DNA of 64,000 nt from Calothrix sp. PCC 7716 (GCF_019977735.1 NZ_AP025018.1:682001-746000); one strand, 5' to 3'; positions 10,367 to 19,465 are shown, numbered from the stretch's first letter. Translations and numbers: made by a program. The notes: generated by a model not told the origin, from the letters alone.

Positions 10367-10621
10367 ATGAGCGTATCTTCTACATACACACCCGATGCTC
10401 AACTTGATTTGCGTGGTACCCCTTGTCCAATTAATTTTGTTCGGACAAAGTTAAGCTTAGAAAAAATGACTCCAGGTAATTTGCTAGAAGTTTGGTTAGA
10501 CCCAGGTGAACCAATCGAGCAAGTACCTGACAGCTTAACTATGGCAGGTTTTCAAGTCGAGCAAATAACCGATTGTTCCGGTTACTTTTCATTGTTAGTA
10601 CGTCGTCCAAACGCGGTTTAG
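10367..10621 (+). CDS. TusA/SirA-family sulfur carrier protein
   Basis: This is a small 84-residue protein with the TusA fold signature LDLRGTPCPINFVRTKLSL. The Cys in 'CPxN' is the persulfide-carrying residue in characterised TusA proteins, which relay sulfur for tRNA thiolation and other pathways. The rest (GNLLEVWLDPGEPIEQVPDSL) also matches the family, and the length is normal. It starts 7 bases after the dnaJ stop and ends 12 bases before rsgA. Its precise sulfur acceptor cannot be read from sequence. Confidence 0.9.
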   Translation: MSVSSTYTPDAQLDLRGTPCPINFVRTKLSLEKMTPGNLLEVWLDPGEPIEQVPDSLTMAGFQVEQITDCSGYFSLLVRRPNAV

Positions 10622-10633
10622 GTCGCGGTTAAT

Positions 10634-11686
10634 ATGGAAGCGAAGGCACAACTAACAGGTACAGTCGTCGCTGTACAGGCTAATTTTTATCAGGTGCAAC
10701 TCGATGGAGACAGAGGAGAACTTGACACTTCAACCCTCCTCTGTACTCGTCGAACTCGATTAAAAAAAATCGGACTTTCTGTCATGGTTGGAGACCATGT
10801 TGTAGTTGAAGAACCTGACTGGACTGGTAATAGGGGTGCTATTGCGGATGTTTTACCACGTTCGAGTCAATTAGACCGTCCCGCAATCGCTAATGTTAAT
10901 CAAATATTACTCGTATTTGCCGCCGCTGACCCACCGTTAGAACCATATCAACTTAGCCGTTTTTTAGTAAAAGCTGAATCTACTGGCTTAGATGTTGTTT
11001 TGTGTCTCAATAAATCTGACTTAGTATCACATGCAGAACAAGAGCATATTAAGGAACGATTAAGTTTATGGGGTTATCAACCTACTTTTATTAGTGTATA
11101 TAACAATATCAACACTGATATTTTATTAAATAGACTTCAAAATAAAACTACCGTGTTAGCAGGCGCCTCTGGTGTAGGTAAATCGAGCTTAATAAATAAA
11201 TTAATTCCAAATATTAACTTGCGTGTTGGTGAAGTTTCAGGAAAACTTGGTAAAGGGCGCCATACTACCCGTCACGTTGAACTATTTGAACTACCAAACG
11301 GTGGTTTGCTTGCTGACACCCCAGGTTTTAACCAACCCGACTTAGATTGTAGTCCATTTGAACTAGCATACTATTTTCCAGAAGTAAGACTGAAGCTAGC
11401 CACTGGAAACTGTCGATTTGGTGACTGCCTGCATCGTGATGAACCATTATGTGTAGTTCGCGGAGATTGGGAACGCTACGAACATTATTTGGTATTTTTA
11501 GAAGAAGTTGCATCAAGACAAGCTCATCTCAATTCATCAACCGACCCCGAATCGACCTTAAAACTAAAAAGCAAAGGTAAAGGTGAAAGTCACTACGAAC
11601 CGAAACTCGAAACCAAAAAATATCGTCAAAAATCTCGACGTACACAATTACAGGAATTGCAGCAGTTCTATCAAGACGAAGACTAA
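10634..11686 (+). CDS. rsgA: Ribosome small-subunit GTPase RsgA
   Basis: RsgA is a circularly permuted GTPase that assists late 30S maturation. An OB-fold N-terminal domain (residues 1-75) precedes the permuted G domain: G4 NKSD comes first, then the P-loop GASGVGKSS and the G3 DTPG. The C-terminal zinc finger is visible as CRFGDCLHRDEPLC. The total of 350 residues is normal, with a basic tail rich in Lys and Gln. It is the last gene of the dnaJ-tusA-rsgA string, and a pair of AGAAACC palindromes follows the stop. Confidence 0.96.
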   Translation: MEAKAQLTGTVVAVQANFYQVQLDGDRGELDTSTLLCTRRTRLKKIGLSVMVGDHVVVEEPDWTGNRGAIADVLPRSSQLDRPAIANVNQILLVFAAADPPLEPYQLSRFLVKAESTGLDVVLCLNKSDLVSHAEQEHIKERLSLWGYQPTFISVYNNINTDILLNRLQNKTTVLAGASGVGKSSLINKLIPNINLRVGEVSGKLGKGRHTTRHVELFELPNGGLLADTPGFNQPDLDCSPFELAYYFPEVRLKLATGNCRFGDCLHRDEPLCVVRGDWERYEHYLVFLEEVASRQAHLNSSTDPESTLKLKSKGKGESHYEPKLETKKYRQKSRRTQLQELQQFYQDED

Positions 11687-11693
11687 AAACCCC

Positions 11694-11758
11694 AGAAACC
11701 TGGTTTCTATACAAAATCTTCATTTTTATTACAATATATCAAAAGAAACCAGGTTTCT
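11694..11758. repeat. Pair of AGAAACCTGGTTTCT palindromes
   Basis: AGAAACCTGGTTTCT at 11694-11708 and its mirror AGAAACCAGGTTTCT at 11744-11758 lie just beyond the rsgA stop. Each is a palindrome, and the pair can also form one larger hairpin. Similar pairs occur at 21983, 28934 and 32345, and three tandem pairs at 38781. The rest of the 301-base gap to 11988 shows only an AT-rich inverted repeat of TATATATAG type near 11910-11935. Confidence 0.85.
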
Positions 11759-11987
11759 TAAATATACGTTTAAATACTTACAACCAAATGTAACAAATAT
11801 TATTTATACTCGTATTATTACTCTGCAACAAAAAAATAAAAACAGTTAAAGTTTTTATTGGGAAGGCAAACTATCCGTTTGTGGATTTCGTATAGCAATA
11901 CAGCAACTAACTATATATATAGTAGCTGTATATATTGTGAATGTAAATTTTAGCGCATTGAAACACACATAAATTAAGTAATAACCC

Positions 11988-12896
11988 ATGACCATATCTG
12001 CCTCTACTCCTAAACTATCTTCATCGCAAATATGGACTTGGCGGGGTTATCCAATCTCTTACCAAGTGCAAGGAACTACAGGGCCAGCAGTAATTTTAAT
12101 ACATGGTTTCGGCGCCTCGTTATGGCATTGGCGAAAAAATATATCAGTACTAGCAGATAAGTGTCGCGTTTTTGCGATTGATTTGATTGGCTTTGGAGGT
12201 TCAGCAAAACCCAACCCAATAAAAGAAATTGAATACACTTTTGAAACTTGGGGACAACAGATAGCTGACTTTAGTCGTGAAGTAGTTGGGGAACCAGTGT
12301 TTTTGGTAGGTAACTCTATTGGTTGTATTGTTGCCATGCAAGCAGCAGTAGATCATCCAGATATTGCTCGTGGAGTTGCAATGCTTAACTGTTCATTGCG
12401 TTTATTACACGACCGCAAACGCGCTGCTTTACCGTGGTATCGACGTTTTGGCACCCCATTATTGCAAAAAATATTATCTAACGAAGCTGTAGGTAACTTT
12501 TTCTTTAACCAACTTGCCAAGCCCAAAACAGTTCGTAAAATCTTATTACAAGCTTACGCGAATCCAGATGCAGTCACCGACGAACTAGTAGATATTTTAA
12601 TGTCACCAGCAGCAGACCCAGGAGCTGTGGCTGTATTTTTAGCATTTACATCATATTCCAGCGGACCCTTGCCCGAAGACTTATTACCTAAATTACCCTG
12701 TCCTGCAATTATTTTATGGGGCGCCGCAGACCCTTGGGAACCTATAGAATTAGGGCGCCAATTTGCCGACTACCCCAAAGTACTCAAATTTATCCCCATC
12801 GAAGGTGTCGGTCATTGCCCCCAAGATGAGGCGCCACAAATCATCAACCCCATCTTACAAGACTGGATTTCCGAACAAACACAACACTCCATATAA
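11988..12896 (+). CDS. Alpha/beta-fold hydrolase
   Basis: The protein is 302 residues with the complete alpha/beta hydrolase signature: the oxyanion region HGFGASLWHW, the nucleophile elbow GNSIG (Ser in GxSxG), a likely acid Asp in WGAADPWEP and a catalytic His in EGVGHCPQDEAP. This layout is close to the haloalkane dehalogenase/epoxide hydrolase branch that is common, with unknown substrates, in cyanobacteria and plastids. There is no signal peptide, so it is probably cytoplasmic. The substrate cannot be inferred. Confidence 0.88.
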   Translation: MTISASTPKLSSSQIWTWRGYPISYQVQGTTGPAVILIHGFGASLWHWRKNISVLADKCRVFAIDLIGFGGSAKPNPIKEIEYTFETWGQQIADFSREVVGEPVFLVGNSIGCIVAMQAAVDHPDIARGVAMLNCSLRLLHDRKRAALPWYRRFGTPLLQKILSNEAVGNFFFNQLAKPKTVRKILLQAYANPDAVTDELVDILMSPAADPGAVAVFLAFTSYSSGPLPEDLLPKLPCPAIILWGAADPWEPIELGRQFADYPKVLKFIPIEGVGHCPQDEAPQIINPILQDWISEQTQHSI

Positions 12897-12928
12897 ATTA
12901 TAGGACAAATTCTAAAATAGACTAAAAT

Positions 12929-13024
12929 AGACATCTTGTGGGATAGACATCTTGTGGGATAGACATCTTGTGGGATAGACATCTTGTGGGATAGACATCT
13001 TGTGGAACGGGCATCCTTGCCCGT
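12929..13024. repeat. Five tandem 16-bp units plus a GGGCATCCTTGCCC palindrome
   Basis: The unit AGACATCTTGTGGGAT is repeated four times exactly (12929-12992), and a fifth unit diverges at its end into TGTGGAACGGGCATCCTTGCCCG. The latter hairpin-bearing end recurs alone at 41738-41766. The array looks like slippage growth from the 5' part of that dispersed repeat. There are no spacers, so it is not a CRISPR. Confidence 0.85.
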
Positions 13025-13050
13025 TTCTTTCAATTAATAGTAACTTTATT

Positions 13051-13881
13051 CTAAAGTAATTTACGTTTGGTTTTGGTAATTAAGAGAATACTTATTGCGC
13101 CAAAAACAAGAGCCAACTGACTTGTGGGTTCTGGAACTGCAACACGCACACGATTATTTTTTAGCTCAAACAAACTCAGATTGGCGCCTGCTGCAAATTT
13201 TCTAGAGTAGTTACCTTTAACACTAGCATTAGCGTATTTATATATACCACCAAAGTCTGTATTAAAAGAAGTTTCAGTAGGAATAAAAGAGAAATTATCG
13301 GATTTATTCTGGGTGAGAAAACTCAAATTATTAGAAGTCGTCGCATTTCCTTGTATTGATAGTGAGTCTAAAAGTACGCCGTTATCTTGGTCATATAATT
13401 CAAGTGAGATTACACCATCGGAGAGTGCATATTCAGTTGCAGGGTCATCAGCTAAAGCCAGAAGTTCAAGAGACCCTGTAAAGTCAAACGAAAAAATACC
13501 TTCTGGTGCAACTTGAAAGTTATAACCTCTAACACTAGCAAAACTTTCAGCGCTACCAAAATAGTCTTTACCTTCACCAATAGCTATACTTGATGAAAAA
13601 TTATTAGCGAATGAAAAAGGTAAATTAGAAATGCTAGTAAAATCAGCATTTGCTTCCGCATCAGCATTGACTTTACCTTGAGAACTAAAACTAATAGCTT
13701 CGGAATCTGTATCTGTAAAAGTCTTTATATCCTCTGGACTAACACTAAAATTATCAAACCTAAAACCAGCTTCTGAAAATGCAAAAGTTGCAGCTATACT
13801 GGCTTGTGGCGTTATAAAACAACTAGTAATAGCTGTAAATGTCAACAGTAGAAAGTACTTTGAGTTCAAACGCTTTTGCAT
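13051..13881 (-). CDS. PEP-CTERM-anchored exported protein
   Basis: This is a 276-residue secreted protein. An N-terminal signal peptide (FLLLTFTAITSCFITPQASIAA) is followed by a Ser/Asn/Phe-rich beta-type body. The C-terminus has the sorting signal VPEPTS, a hydrophobic helix (LALVFGAISILLI) and a basic tail (KTKRKLL). In systems that have it, this signal is recognised by exosortase; no exosortase gene lies in the window. The body belongs to no family I can name, so its role at the cell surface is open. Confidence 0.88.
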   Translation of the reverse strand: MQKRLNSKYFLLLTFTAITSCFITPQASIAATFAFSEAGFRFDNFSVSPEDIKTFTDTDSEAISFSSQGKVNADAEANADFTSISNLPFSFANNFSSSIAIGEGKDYFGSAESFASVRGYNFQVAPEGIFSFDFTGSLELLALADDPATEYALSDGVISLELYDQDNGVLLDSLSIQGNATTSNNLSFLTQNKSDNFSFIPTETSFNTDFGGIYKYANASVKGNYSRKFAAGANLSLFELKNNRVRVAVPEPTSQLALVFGAISILLITKTKRKLL

Positions 13882-14221
13882 AAAATTTTTTGGTATATTT
13901 TGAAATTACGACCAACAAGCAAGCAAAACTTACCACCATACAAGTAAGGTAGTTGCTTAGAGCGAATTGTATTGTTAGATGAGTATGCAAAGTTAATACT
14001 ACACGATACAGCTAATTTAAATTCTACATGCGTAGAATTACTGTGGCTTTACGTATAATATTTTTTGCTTAAATATAACTTTGTATAATATAAGTAAAGT
14101 TACTAATAAAGCAAGTAGTTTTCTTAAATTGCTAAAAAAAAGCAACAGATACAAGGGATGTAACGGATAAATTATCTAAAATCGCCTATCCGTTACATCC
14201 CTTTATCATCCGTTGCCATGA
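13882..14221. other. 340-bp spacer with hairpins
   Basis: The spacer holds a short hairpin at 14021-14038 (arms ATTCTAC/GTAGAAT) and the long inverted repeat at 14141-14217. No gene is seen. It is flanked by the start of the PEP-CTERM gene and the end of the LCP gene, so it should contain the PEP-CTERM promoter. Confidence 0.5.
14141..14217. repeat. Long inverted repeat of the ATGTAACGGAT family
   Basis: AAGGGATGTAACGGATA (14153-14169) pairs perfectly with 14187-14203, and outer arms AGCAAC.GAT/ATCCGTTGC extend the stem. It lies 4 bases beyond the stop of the LCP gene. A sister copy is at 19039-19113. It could act as a transcription end or mRNA-stabilising hairpin. Confidence 0.85.
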
Positions 14222-15634
14222 CTATTGACCTTGATTTTCTGTCGAATTGAGTTGCTGTAACCAGTCTTTACCAACTTGGATACTAACATCCGAGCCTAGA
14301 GTACCTGTACTTTCAACACGAACTTCACCGAAACCTAGAGTACTACGTACCGACTCAGCTTCATTACCATCACCTTGCTGTGCCAGAATATGAGTGACTT
14401 GTAACGGTTCACCCCAGCTTTTTGCGATAAATACGTTACGATAACCTGCCTTTTCTAAAATCCGAATTAAAGGTTGGAGGTTAGTTTTCTCATCTCCAGT
14501 ACTATCTTGAATTGCAATACGCAACTTTCTGGGTTCGGTGTCTTTTGTAGCTGTTACAGATTGCAAATCAAAGTGCTGTGCCATTGTTTTCGCAATCCGG
14601 TCACTGTTTGGTATCCAGTAACTTGCGTCAAATTCGTTTTTCTCGCTGAACCGACCTGGCACCATTAACTGTAGTATATTTGAACGGTTTGTACGGGCGC
14701 CATATCCTACCAACGCTAATAATTCTTCAACGGTCAAGTTAGTATCAATGTGTTCTTTAACGACATTGAGTACATCTGGTAAACGTCCCAAAGTTGCTGG
14801 ATTAAGAGTTTGGTCCATAAGCGCGCGCATTACCATTTGCTGACGCTGAATTCGACCAATATCGCCATTTTCATCGTGACGGTAACGTAGTAACTGTAAC
14901 GCTTTATTACCATCTAAATGCTGCTGACCTTTTTTAAGGTTAATGTAAAGATGCTGTGAGTCATCTTGATATTTCATGTCTTTGGGCACAAAAACATTGA
15001 CACCACCCAAAGCATCAATCAACTTGCCAACACCTAGTACATTAATACGAACATAACGGTCAACTCCCACACCACCCAGCAAGTTGCTGACTGTTTTGGC
15101 AGTTAAAGCAGGTCCACCAAAGGTATTAGCTGCATTAATTTTTTTTGTTCCGTGTCCCTCAATATCAATTCGGGTATCACGGGGTATAGAGAGCATTTTT
15201 AAAGTTTTATTTTCTGGGTCAAAGCGAATTAATAACATTACATCCGCTAAACCGTCGAAGGAATTAACCTGGGGAAGGTAACGAAGATTTTGAGTTTCGG
15301 TAGGAGGATTTTTAACATCGGGAGGAAGCACGCTCATTCCCATCACAAGAATGTTGACAGGACGTGTCAATTCAGAAAAGCGTAACCCACCTCCGGCAAT
15401 ACGGTCCCCATCGAATACTGCTGCTTCTTGTGGACTTAAGTTCGCTTGCATCAGAGGGGTGCTGCTTAAGGATACCGCTAGTAATGCTCCAGCAGTCGCC
15501 GATACCATTGCTATTCCGCTCATTCCCACCCAGAACCATAACCAACGTCCTGATTTATCGGGAATTTTTTTACTGCTTACATTCTTAGTATCACTTGAAA
15601 AGTTCTCTTCCGCAGAAGTTCTTTGAATCGTCAC
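14222..15634 (-). CDS. LytR-CpsA-Psr (LCP) family cell-wall polymer ligase
   Basis: LCP proteins transfer lipid-linked glycopolymers to peptidoglycan at the outer face of the cytoplasmic membrane. A cytoplasmic tail and one transmembrane helix (WFWVGMSGIAMVSATAGALL) precede the catalytic domain, with the pyrophosphate-binding motif SIPRDTRIDI and GTKKINAAN. A LytR_C domain (about residues 365-465) follows. A GTG at 15646 is possible, but the GTG at 15634 has GAGGAA at better spacing, so I chose it (about 470 residues). The cyanobacterial acceptor polymer is not known from sequence. Confidence 0.92.
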   Translation of the reverse strand: MTIQRTSAEENFSSDTKNVSSKKIPDKSGRWLWFWVGMSGIAMVSATAGALLAVSLSSTPLMQANLSPQEAAVFDGDRIAGGGLRFSELTRPVNILVMGMSVLPPDVKNPPTETQNLRYLPQVNSFDGLADVMLLIRFDPENKTLKMLSIPRDTRIDIEGHGTKKINAANTFGGPALTAKTVSNLLGGVGVDRYVRINVLGVGKLIDALGGVNVFVPKDMKYQDDSQHLYINLKKGQQHLDGNKALQLLRYRHDENGDIGRIQRQQMVMRALMDQTLNPATLGRLPDVLNVVKEHIDTNLTVEELLALVGYGARTNRSNILQLMVPGRFSEKNEFDASYWIPNSDRIAKTMAQHFDLQSVTATKDTEPRKLRIAIQDSTGDEKTNLQPLIRILEKAGYRNVFIAKSWGEPLQVTHILAQQGDGNEAESVRSTLGFGEVRVESTGTLGSDVSIQVGKDWLQQLNSTENQGQ

Positions 15635-15951
15635 TGACTTCCTCACACTTAATCTATATAAATTAACCGAGTCTACTTTTTATACGTAGATGCTTTGAAA
15701 TTAAATTGCTAACTCTTAGAATTATTAAGGCTAAGTACCGTATATCGGTGTTAACCAAAACACTTATAACTGTATTTTCCTTATTTTTCTGTTCCTCCTA
15801 AAGCAAATCCGGAGATGCTTGGCTTGTTTTATTGAAGTATGGCAATATTTAAGCCGATTTGACTAGACCTATGAGCAGCATGTTGGTTACAAGAGCGCAA
15901 AGTTCCGTGTAAATACTTATCAATATTGCCTGAGAATGCCTAATTTTAATT
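15635..15951. other. 317-bp spacer, no recognised content
   Basis: This lies between two minus-strand genes and should hold the promoter of the LCP gene. I see no hairpin with a T-tract, no RNA gene and no repeat family member. Confidence 0.5.
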
Positions 15952-16356
15952 TTAACGAGTATATTTACCTAAAAAACGTTCCGAAAGCTTATTAAATCCT
16001 GGTACGCGCACACGATTACCTTTAATAGCGCGTACAACTAACCAAGCACTAACTAAAAAGTACCCTGATGTTAAAAAACTATTCAATATCAGTAGACGCA
16101 ATGCCAACGTATTTGACGCTTGCTCTGCTCCTGTTGCGAGTAACAGGTATCCCAGTATCCAAGTAAGCATCAAAGTAATAGACAACTTACTTGCTATAAG
16201 TTGTTCCCGTGTGCCCTGACGACTATACAGTGTCCATAGTGAGGGAAAAAAGCCCACAACCGGAATCATGTATAACACCAATTGTAAGGTAGATGCATCG
16301 CTACGGGCGCCTGCATGTGTACTTGATAAATTAAAAATTGATTTACGTTTTTTCAT
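15952..16356 (-). CDS. Small membrane protein, unknown function (134 aa)
   Basis: A Ser-rich soluble N-terminus (about 25 residues) is followed by three or four hydrophobic segments (LQLVLYMIPVVGFFPSLW, ITLMLTWILGYLLLATG, LALRLLILNSFLTSGYFLVSAWLVV) and a basic tail. I do not recognise a domain. ATG 16356 is the start. It diverges from the AI-2E-type exporter gene across about 120 bases. Confidence 0.75.
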   Translation of the reverse strand: MKKRKSIFNLSSTHAGARSDASTLQLVLYMIPVVGFFPSLWTLYSRQGTREQLIASKLSITLMLTWILGYLLLATGAEQASNTLALRLLILNSFLTSGYFLVSAWLVVRAIKGNRVRVPGFNKLSERFLGKYTR

Positions 16357-16479
16357 AATCTAAGCGAGAAATTCTTTAATACGCACGCAAGACAGATGTA
16401 TGTAAGTCTTTTTGTCAGAGATAATAGACTAATGACTTATGAACATATTTATTTAGTTGTATCAGGCATGTAGCAGCAG

Positions 16480-17652
16480 ATGCAGACACGCAAGCTCCTA
16501 AACTGGTGGCAAACACTAACGCCAATTGCGCGATTTGTAGCAATCGCGCTCTTTGCCCCGTTACTCGTCCTTAATGGATGGGCAATTTCGGCAATTTTTG
16601 AGTATTTCCATTCGCTGATTGTTATTTTAGTCGGAGCATCAGTGTTAGCGTTTCTGCTTAACTATCCTGTAAGTTGGATGGAACGCCAAGGCGCCAAACG
16701 GGAACCAGTAGCTATCTTAGTATTTTTACTGGCTTTGTCAATTCTACTGGCATTAGGCGTAACGCTGATTCCATTAGCTCTAACTCAAGCTCAACAATTA
16801 GTCGCGCGCATTCCAGAGTTGATAGACTCGGGACGTTCGCAATTAATGATGTTAAACGAAAAAGCCGAAATTCTAGGTTTGCCTGTAAACCTAGATGCAT
16901 TAGTAGTACAAATCAATGACCGTGTAAAAGGACAATTACAAGCCATTGCAGGACAAGTACTAAACCTAGCAGTTATTACAGTTACTTCCTTGCTAGACTT
17001 CTTGCTCACAATGGTGTTGACATTTTATTTATTGCAGCATGGTGATGAACTTTGGCAAAGCTTGGTCGATTGGCTTCCTCTTCGATTCCGCGAACCGTTT
17101 TCAAAAACGTTACGCTCTAGCTTTGAAAATTTTTTCATTACTCAGCTAATTATCTCTACTTGTATGGCCAGTGCCTTAATTCCTACCTTTTTATGGCTAA
17201 AGGTACCCTTTGGGTTATTATTTGGCTTGACAATTGGTTTAATGGCACTTGTACCCTATGGTGGTTCTGTTGGTATAGCCTTAACAACTTCTCTTGTTGC
17301 GCTGCAAGATTTTGGTATGGGGGGAAGAGTCTTAATTGCAGCGGTAATCGTTCAACAAATTTTGGAAAACTTGATTGCACCCCGTATTCTTGGCAGTTTT
17401 ACTGGCTTAAACCCTGTTTGGCTATTAATTTCTGTTTTGACCGGAGCTAGAATCGGAGGTTTATTAGGAGTTATTTTAGCTGTTCCTAGTGCGGTAGTAG
17501 TTAAAACCGCTTTAAGTGCGTTGCGACGTGCAAGTGGTAGTAATGAAAGTCCCATTATTTTGTCGGAAGTAGCTGCACCCAATATTAACAGCGATATGTC
17601 GGCGCCAACGACGAATCCTTCTACGACTGTGGCGCCGCAATTGAACCCATGA
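16480..17652 (+). CDS. AI-2E family transporter
   Basis: This is a polytopic inner-membrane protein of 390 residues from the AI-2 exporter-like (PF01594, formerly UPF0118) superfamily. The typical order is seen: two N-terminal hydrophobic segments, a soluble helical insert (VARIPELIDSGRSQLMMLNEK), then several membrane helices with the conserved PYGGSVGIAL and ILENLIAPRILG stretches. Members export AI-2 or act as ion antiporters, so the substrate is unknown. A Pro/Thr/Ser-rich tail ends the protein. Its last 32 bases overlap the 3' end of the convergent serpin gene. Confidence 0.92.
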   Translation: MQTRKLLNWWQTLTPIARFVAIALFAPLLVLNGWAISAIFEYFHSLIVILVGASVLAFLLNYPVSWMERQGAKREPVAILVFLLALSILLALGVTLIPLALTQAQQLVARIPELIDSGRSQLMMLNEKAEILGLPVNLDALVVQINDRVKGQLQAIAGQVLNLAVITVTSLLDFLLTMVLTFYLLQHGDELWQSLVDWLPLRFREPFSKTLRSSFENFFITQLIISTCMASALIPTFLWLKVPFGLLFGLTIGLMALVPYGGSVGIALTTSLVALQDFGMGGRVLIAAVIVQQILENLIAPRILGSFTGLNPVWLLISVLTGARIGGLLGVILAVPSAVVVKTALSALRRASGSNESPIILSEVAAPNINSDMSAPTTNPSTTVAPQLNP

Positions 17653-18937
17653 ACAAAATGCTGCCCGTTTGATTATCGCGAACGAATGTGAAAAATGGGC
17701 GGTCAACAACCATCGAAAATGGAGGGTTGATAGGGGCAGAAAGCGCGACAATGCCTACTGAAGTCGCTGCTGCTGCCTCTGTTCCTTCTTCTGATACTTC
17801 AACAAAAGTTTTATGCTTAACAGTACTAATAGCAAGATTTTTACCAATTCCCGAAAAATCGGCTTTATCGCTAAACGCTTCTCCCATACCCAACGCTGTT
17901 AAAGCATCGTTGAGTGTCACCTCGTAATCCATTTTAAAACGAGGCAATCGAATTTCACCCTCACGCGACCGGAATTGTGGCATCCATTTTTCCCAGTTAA
18001 GAGAATTTAAACTTTGGTAAAACTCTTTCAAATCACCCGAATTCTCTTTCGGCAAAAATACATAAAAGCTGATCTTACCGTCCTTACCATAAGGTAAGCT
18101 TATTGCTTGGAACTTATCATTCTCTAAATACTTATACTTTCCTCGTTGCGCCATCATCGGAGTTTGAACAATTTGACCAGACGCTTTTGTGAAAGGTTGT
18201 TGTTTGGTTTGGCTTTTATCAAATGGTTCAGTCCAGGCGCCTTTAAAGTAAATGGCGTTAATTAAGAACATTACTTGGTCTGGACTGATTTGCTCAACAA
18301 TTTTATCAATTTTACCGCGCGTCGAATCTTTGACCCAATTATTAATCGTATTCGCGGCGCCACTGTCGCTAAAATCTAGGTTTGTAACGCGCGAAGCATA
18401 AAAATCGCGGTTTCGTTGCAAAAAACTTGAATTTAACGACGCATTACTGTTAGCCCACAGCGAATTAGCAATAGTTAGCTGTACTTTTGGGTCAGGATTT
18501 TCTAGAAGCGTTTTTAATGCTGCATTCGATGAATTTATTTGCTGCAAGCTCAACCCAGAATATTCTAAGGCCTTTGCCATTGCTTGCTGAGTTGTACCTT
18601 CAGCACCGTTATAAGTCATTGCCAAAGCAAAAGCTATACTCGAAGGCGAAACAAAAACGTTGGCGCCTTCATTTTTTTTGAGAACTTCTGAAAACAACTT
18701 AAAACCAAACTTAGTATTACTACTAACAAGCTTGGTATCGGGAATTACTACTTTTGACATCGGAGATTCTGTGTTGGGATGCGCGGCAACTACACTCGAC
18801 TCACTAGTTAAAGGTGAGCATCCAATCATTCCCATTAATACTACACCTGCTGCCGCTAATGCGTAACGTCTTCCCAAACGCACGCCGTACCGTCTTTGTA
18901 AAAACTTATTGCAATGTTGGCTCGGTTTTTCCTGCAT
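17621..18937 (-). CDS. Serpin-family protease inhibitor, predicted lipoprotein
   Basis: This 438-residue serpin has a lipobox-like end of the signal (LMGMIGC, Cys 40), so it is probably membrane-anchored outside the cytoplasm. The serpin core is well preserved (FVSPSSIAFALAMTYNGAEGTT; LINAIYFKGAWTEPF; FSGIGKNLAISTVKHKTFVEVSEEGTE). The hinge of the reactive-centre loop, EEGTEAAAATSV, has small residues at P12-P9, the pattern of inhibitory serpins, followed by GIVALSAP near the scissile bond. The target protease cannot be predicted safely. Serpins are patchy in bacteria, so horizontal acquisition in the lineage is plausible. Its 3' end overlaps the AI-2E-type gene. Confidence 0.94.
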   Translation of the reverse strand: MQEKPSQHCNKFLQRRYGVRLGRRYALAAAGVVLMGMIGCSPLTSESSVVAAHPNTESPMSKVVIPDTKLVSSNTKFGFKLFSEVLKKNEGANVFVSPSSIAFALAMTYNGAEGTTQQAMAKALEYSGLSLQQINSSNAALKTLLENPDPKVQLTIANSLWANSNASLNSSFLQRNRDFYASRVTNLDFSDSGAANTINNWVKDSTRGKIDKIVEQISPDQVMFLINAIYFKGAWTEPFDKSQTKQQPFTKASGQIVQTPMMAQRGKYKYLENDKFQAISLPYGKDGKISFYVFLPKENSGDLKEFYQSLNSLNWEKWMPQFRSREGEIRLPRFKMDYEVTLNDALTALGMGEAFSDKADFSGIGKNLAISTVKHKTFVEVSEEGTEAAAATSVGIVALSAPINPPFSMVVDRPFFTFVRDNQTGSILFMGSIAAPQS

Positions 18938-19038
18938 CCTACCACCCTTGTGTCCACGTCTTCATGTTTGACTATGACATCAAAACCATGCGTACACCAG
19001 GCGGTTACACTTTTAGCAACAGTTCTTTTAATCTTCTT

Positions 19039-19113
19039 AGCAACGGATGTAACGGATGTAACGGATGAATTGTAAAATCAACCATCCGTTACATCTGCTC
19101 ATAATCCGTTGCT
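19039..19113. repeat. Long inverted repeat, ATGTAACGGAT family (second copy)
   Basis: AGCAACGGATGTAACGGATG (19039-19058, then a further GTAACGGATG unit) pairs with CATCCGTTACATCTG and ATCCGTTGCT to 19113. The last bases overlap the stop codon of the adjacent minus-strand gene (19112-19114). It shares both inner and outer arms with 14141-14217, with the inner ATGTAACGG unit doubled here. Confidence 0.85.
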
Positions 19114-19465
19114 AAATATCTTCTAATTCTAAACGTGCCGCAGTAACTGCATCGAACGCGAAAGCTACAATCATTGGCATTGGACATTTGAGTAAATAGG
19201 TAGAAATTACTGCTACACATGTACCAATTATCGCGGATACTGACCAGAATTTTTCGCTCTGGGTCATTCCATTTTTTGACTTAATATTTCTTAAAATTTT
19301 TCCAGGAATTGGTTCAGGCATTACTGCTCCTGGAGGAAACGCCCAATAGTTATTTTTACGTTCACAGAACAAATCAGTCCAGCCATTTTCTTGGCACCAA
19401 TCTTCGAGCCATTCATCATGGAAATGCTGTATTTTGACGCTGGGGCGGGAAGTTAGACTTAACAT
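19112..19465 (-). CDS. Small membrane-associated protein of unknown function (117 aa)
   Basis: The N-terminal half is soluble and Trp-rich (FHDEWLEDWCQENGWTDLFCERKNNYWAFPPGAVMPEPIP). It is followed by one or two hydrophobic stretches (FWSVSAIIGTCVAVISTYLL; PMPMIVAFAFDAVTAARLELEDI). No family is recognised, but the ordered domain layout and normal base usage argue for a real gene. Its stop codon lies in the edge of the inverted repeat at 19039-19113. Confidence 0.75.
   Translation of the reverse strand: MLSLTSRPSVKIQHFHDEWLEDWCQENGWTDLFCERKNNYWAFPPGAVMPEPIPGKILRNIKSKNGMTQSEKFWSVSAIIGTCVAVISTYLLKCPMPMIVAFAFDAVTAARLELEDI

Noticed and set aside
12929-13008. Possible CRISPR array (five near-identical units)
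   Set aside because: Units are directly adjacent with no spacers, only 16 bases long, and no cas gene is near.
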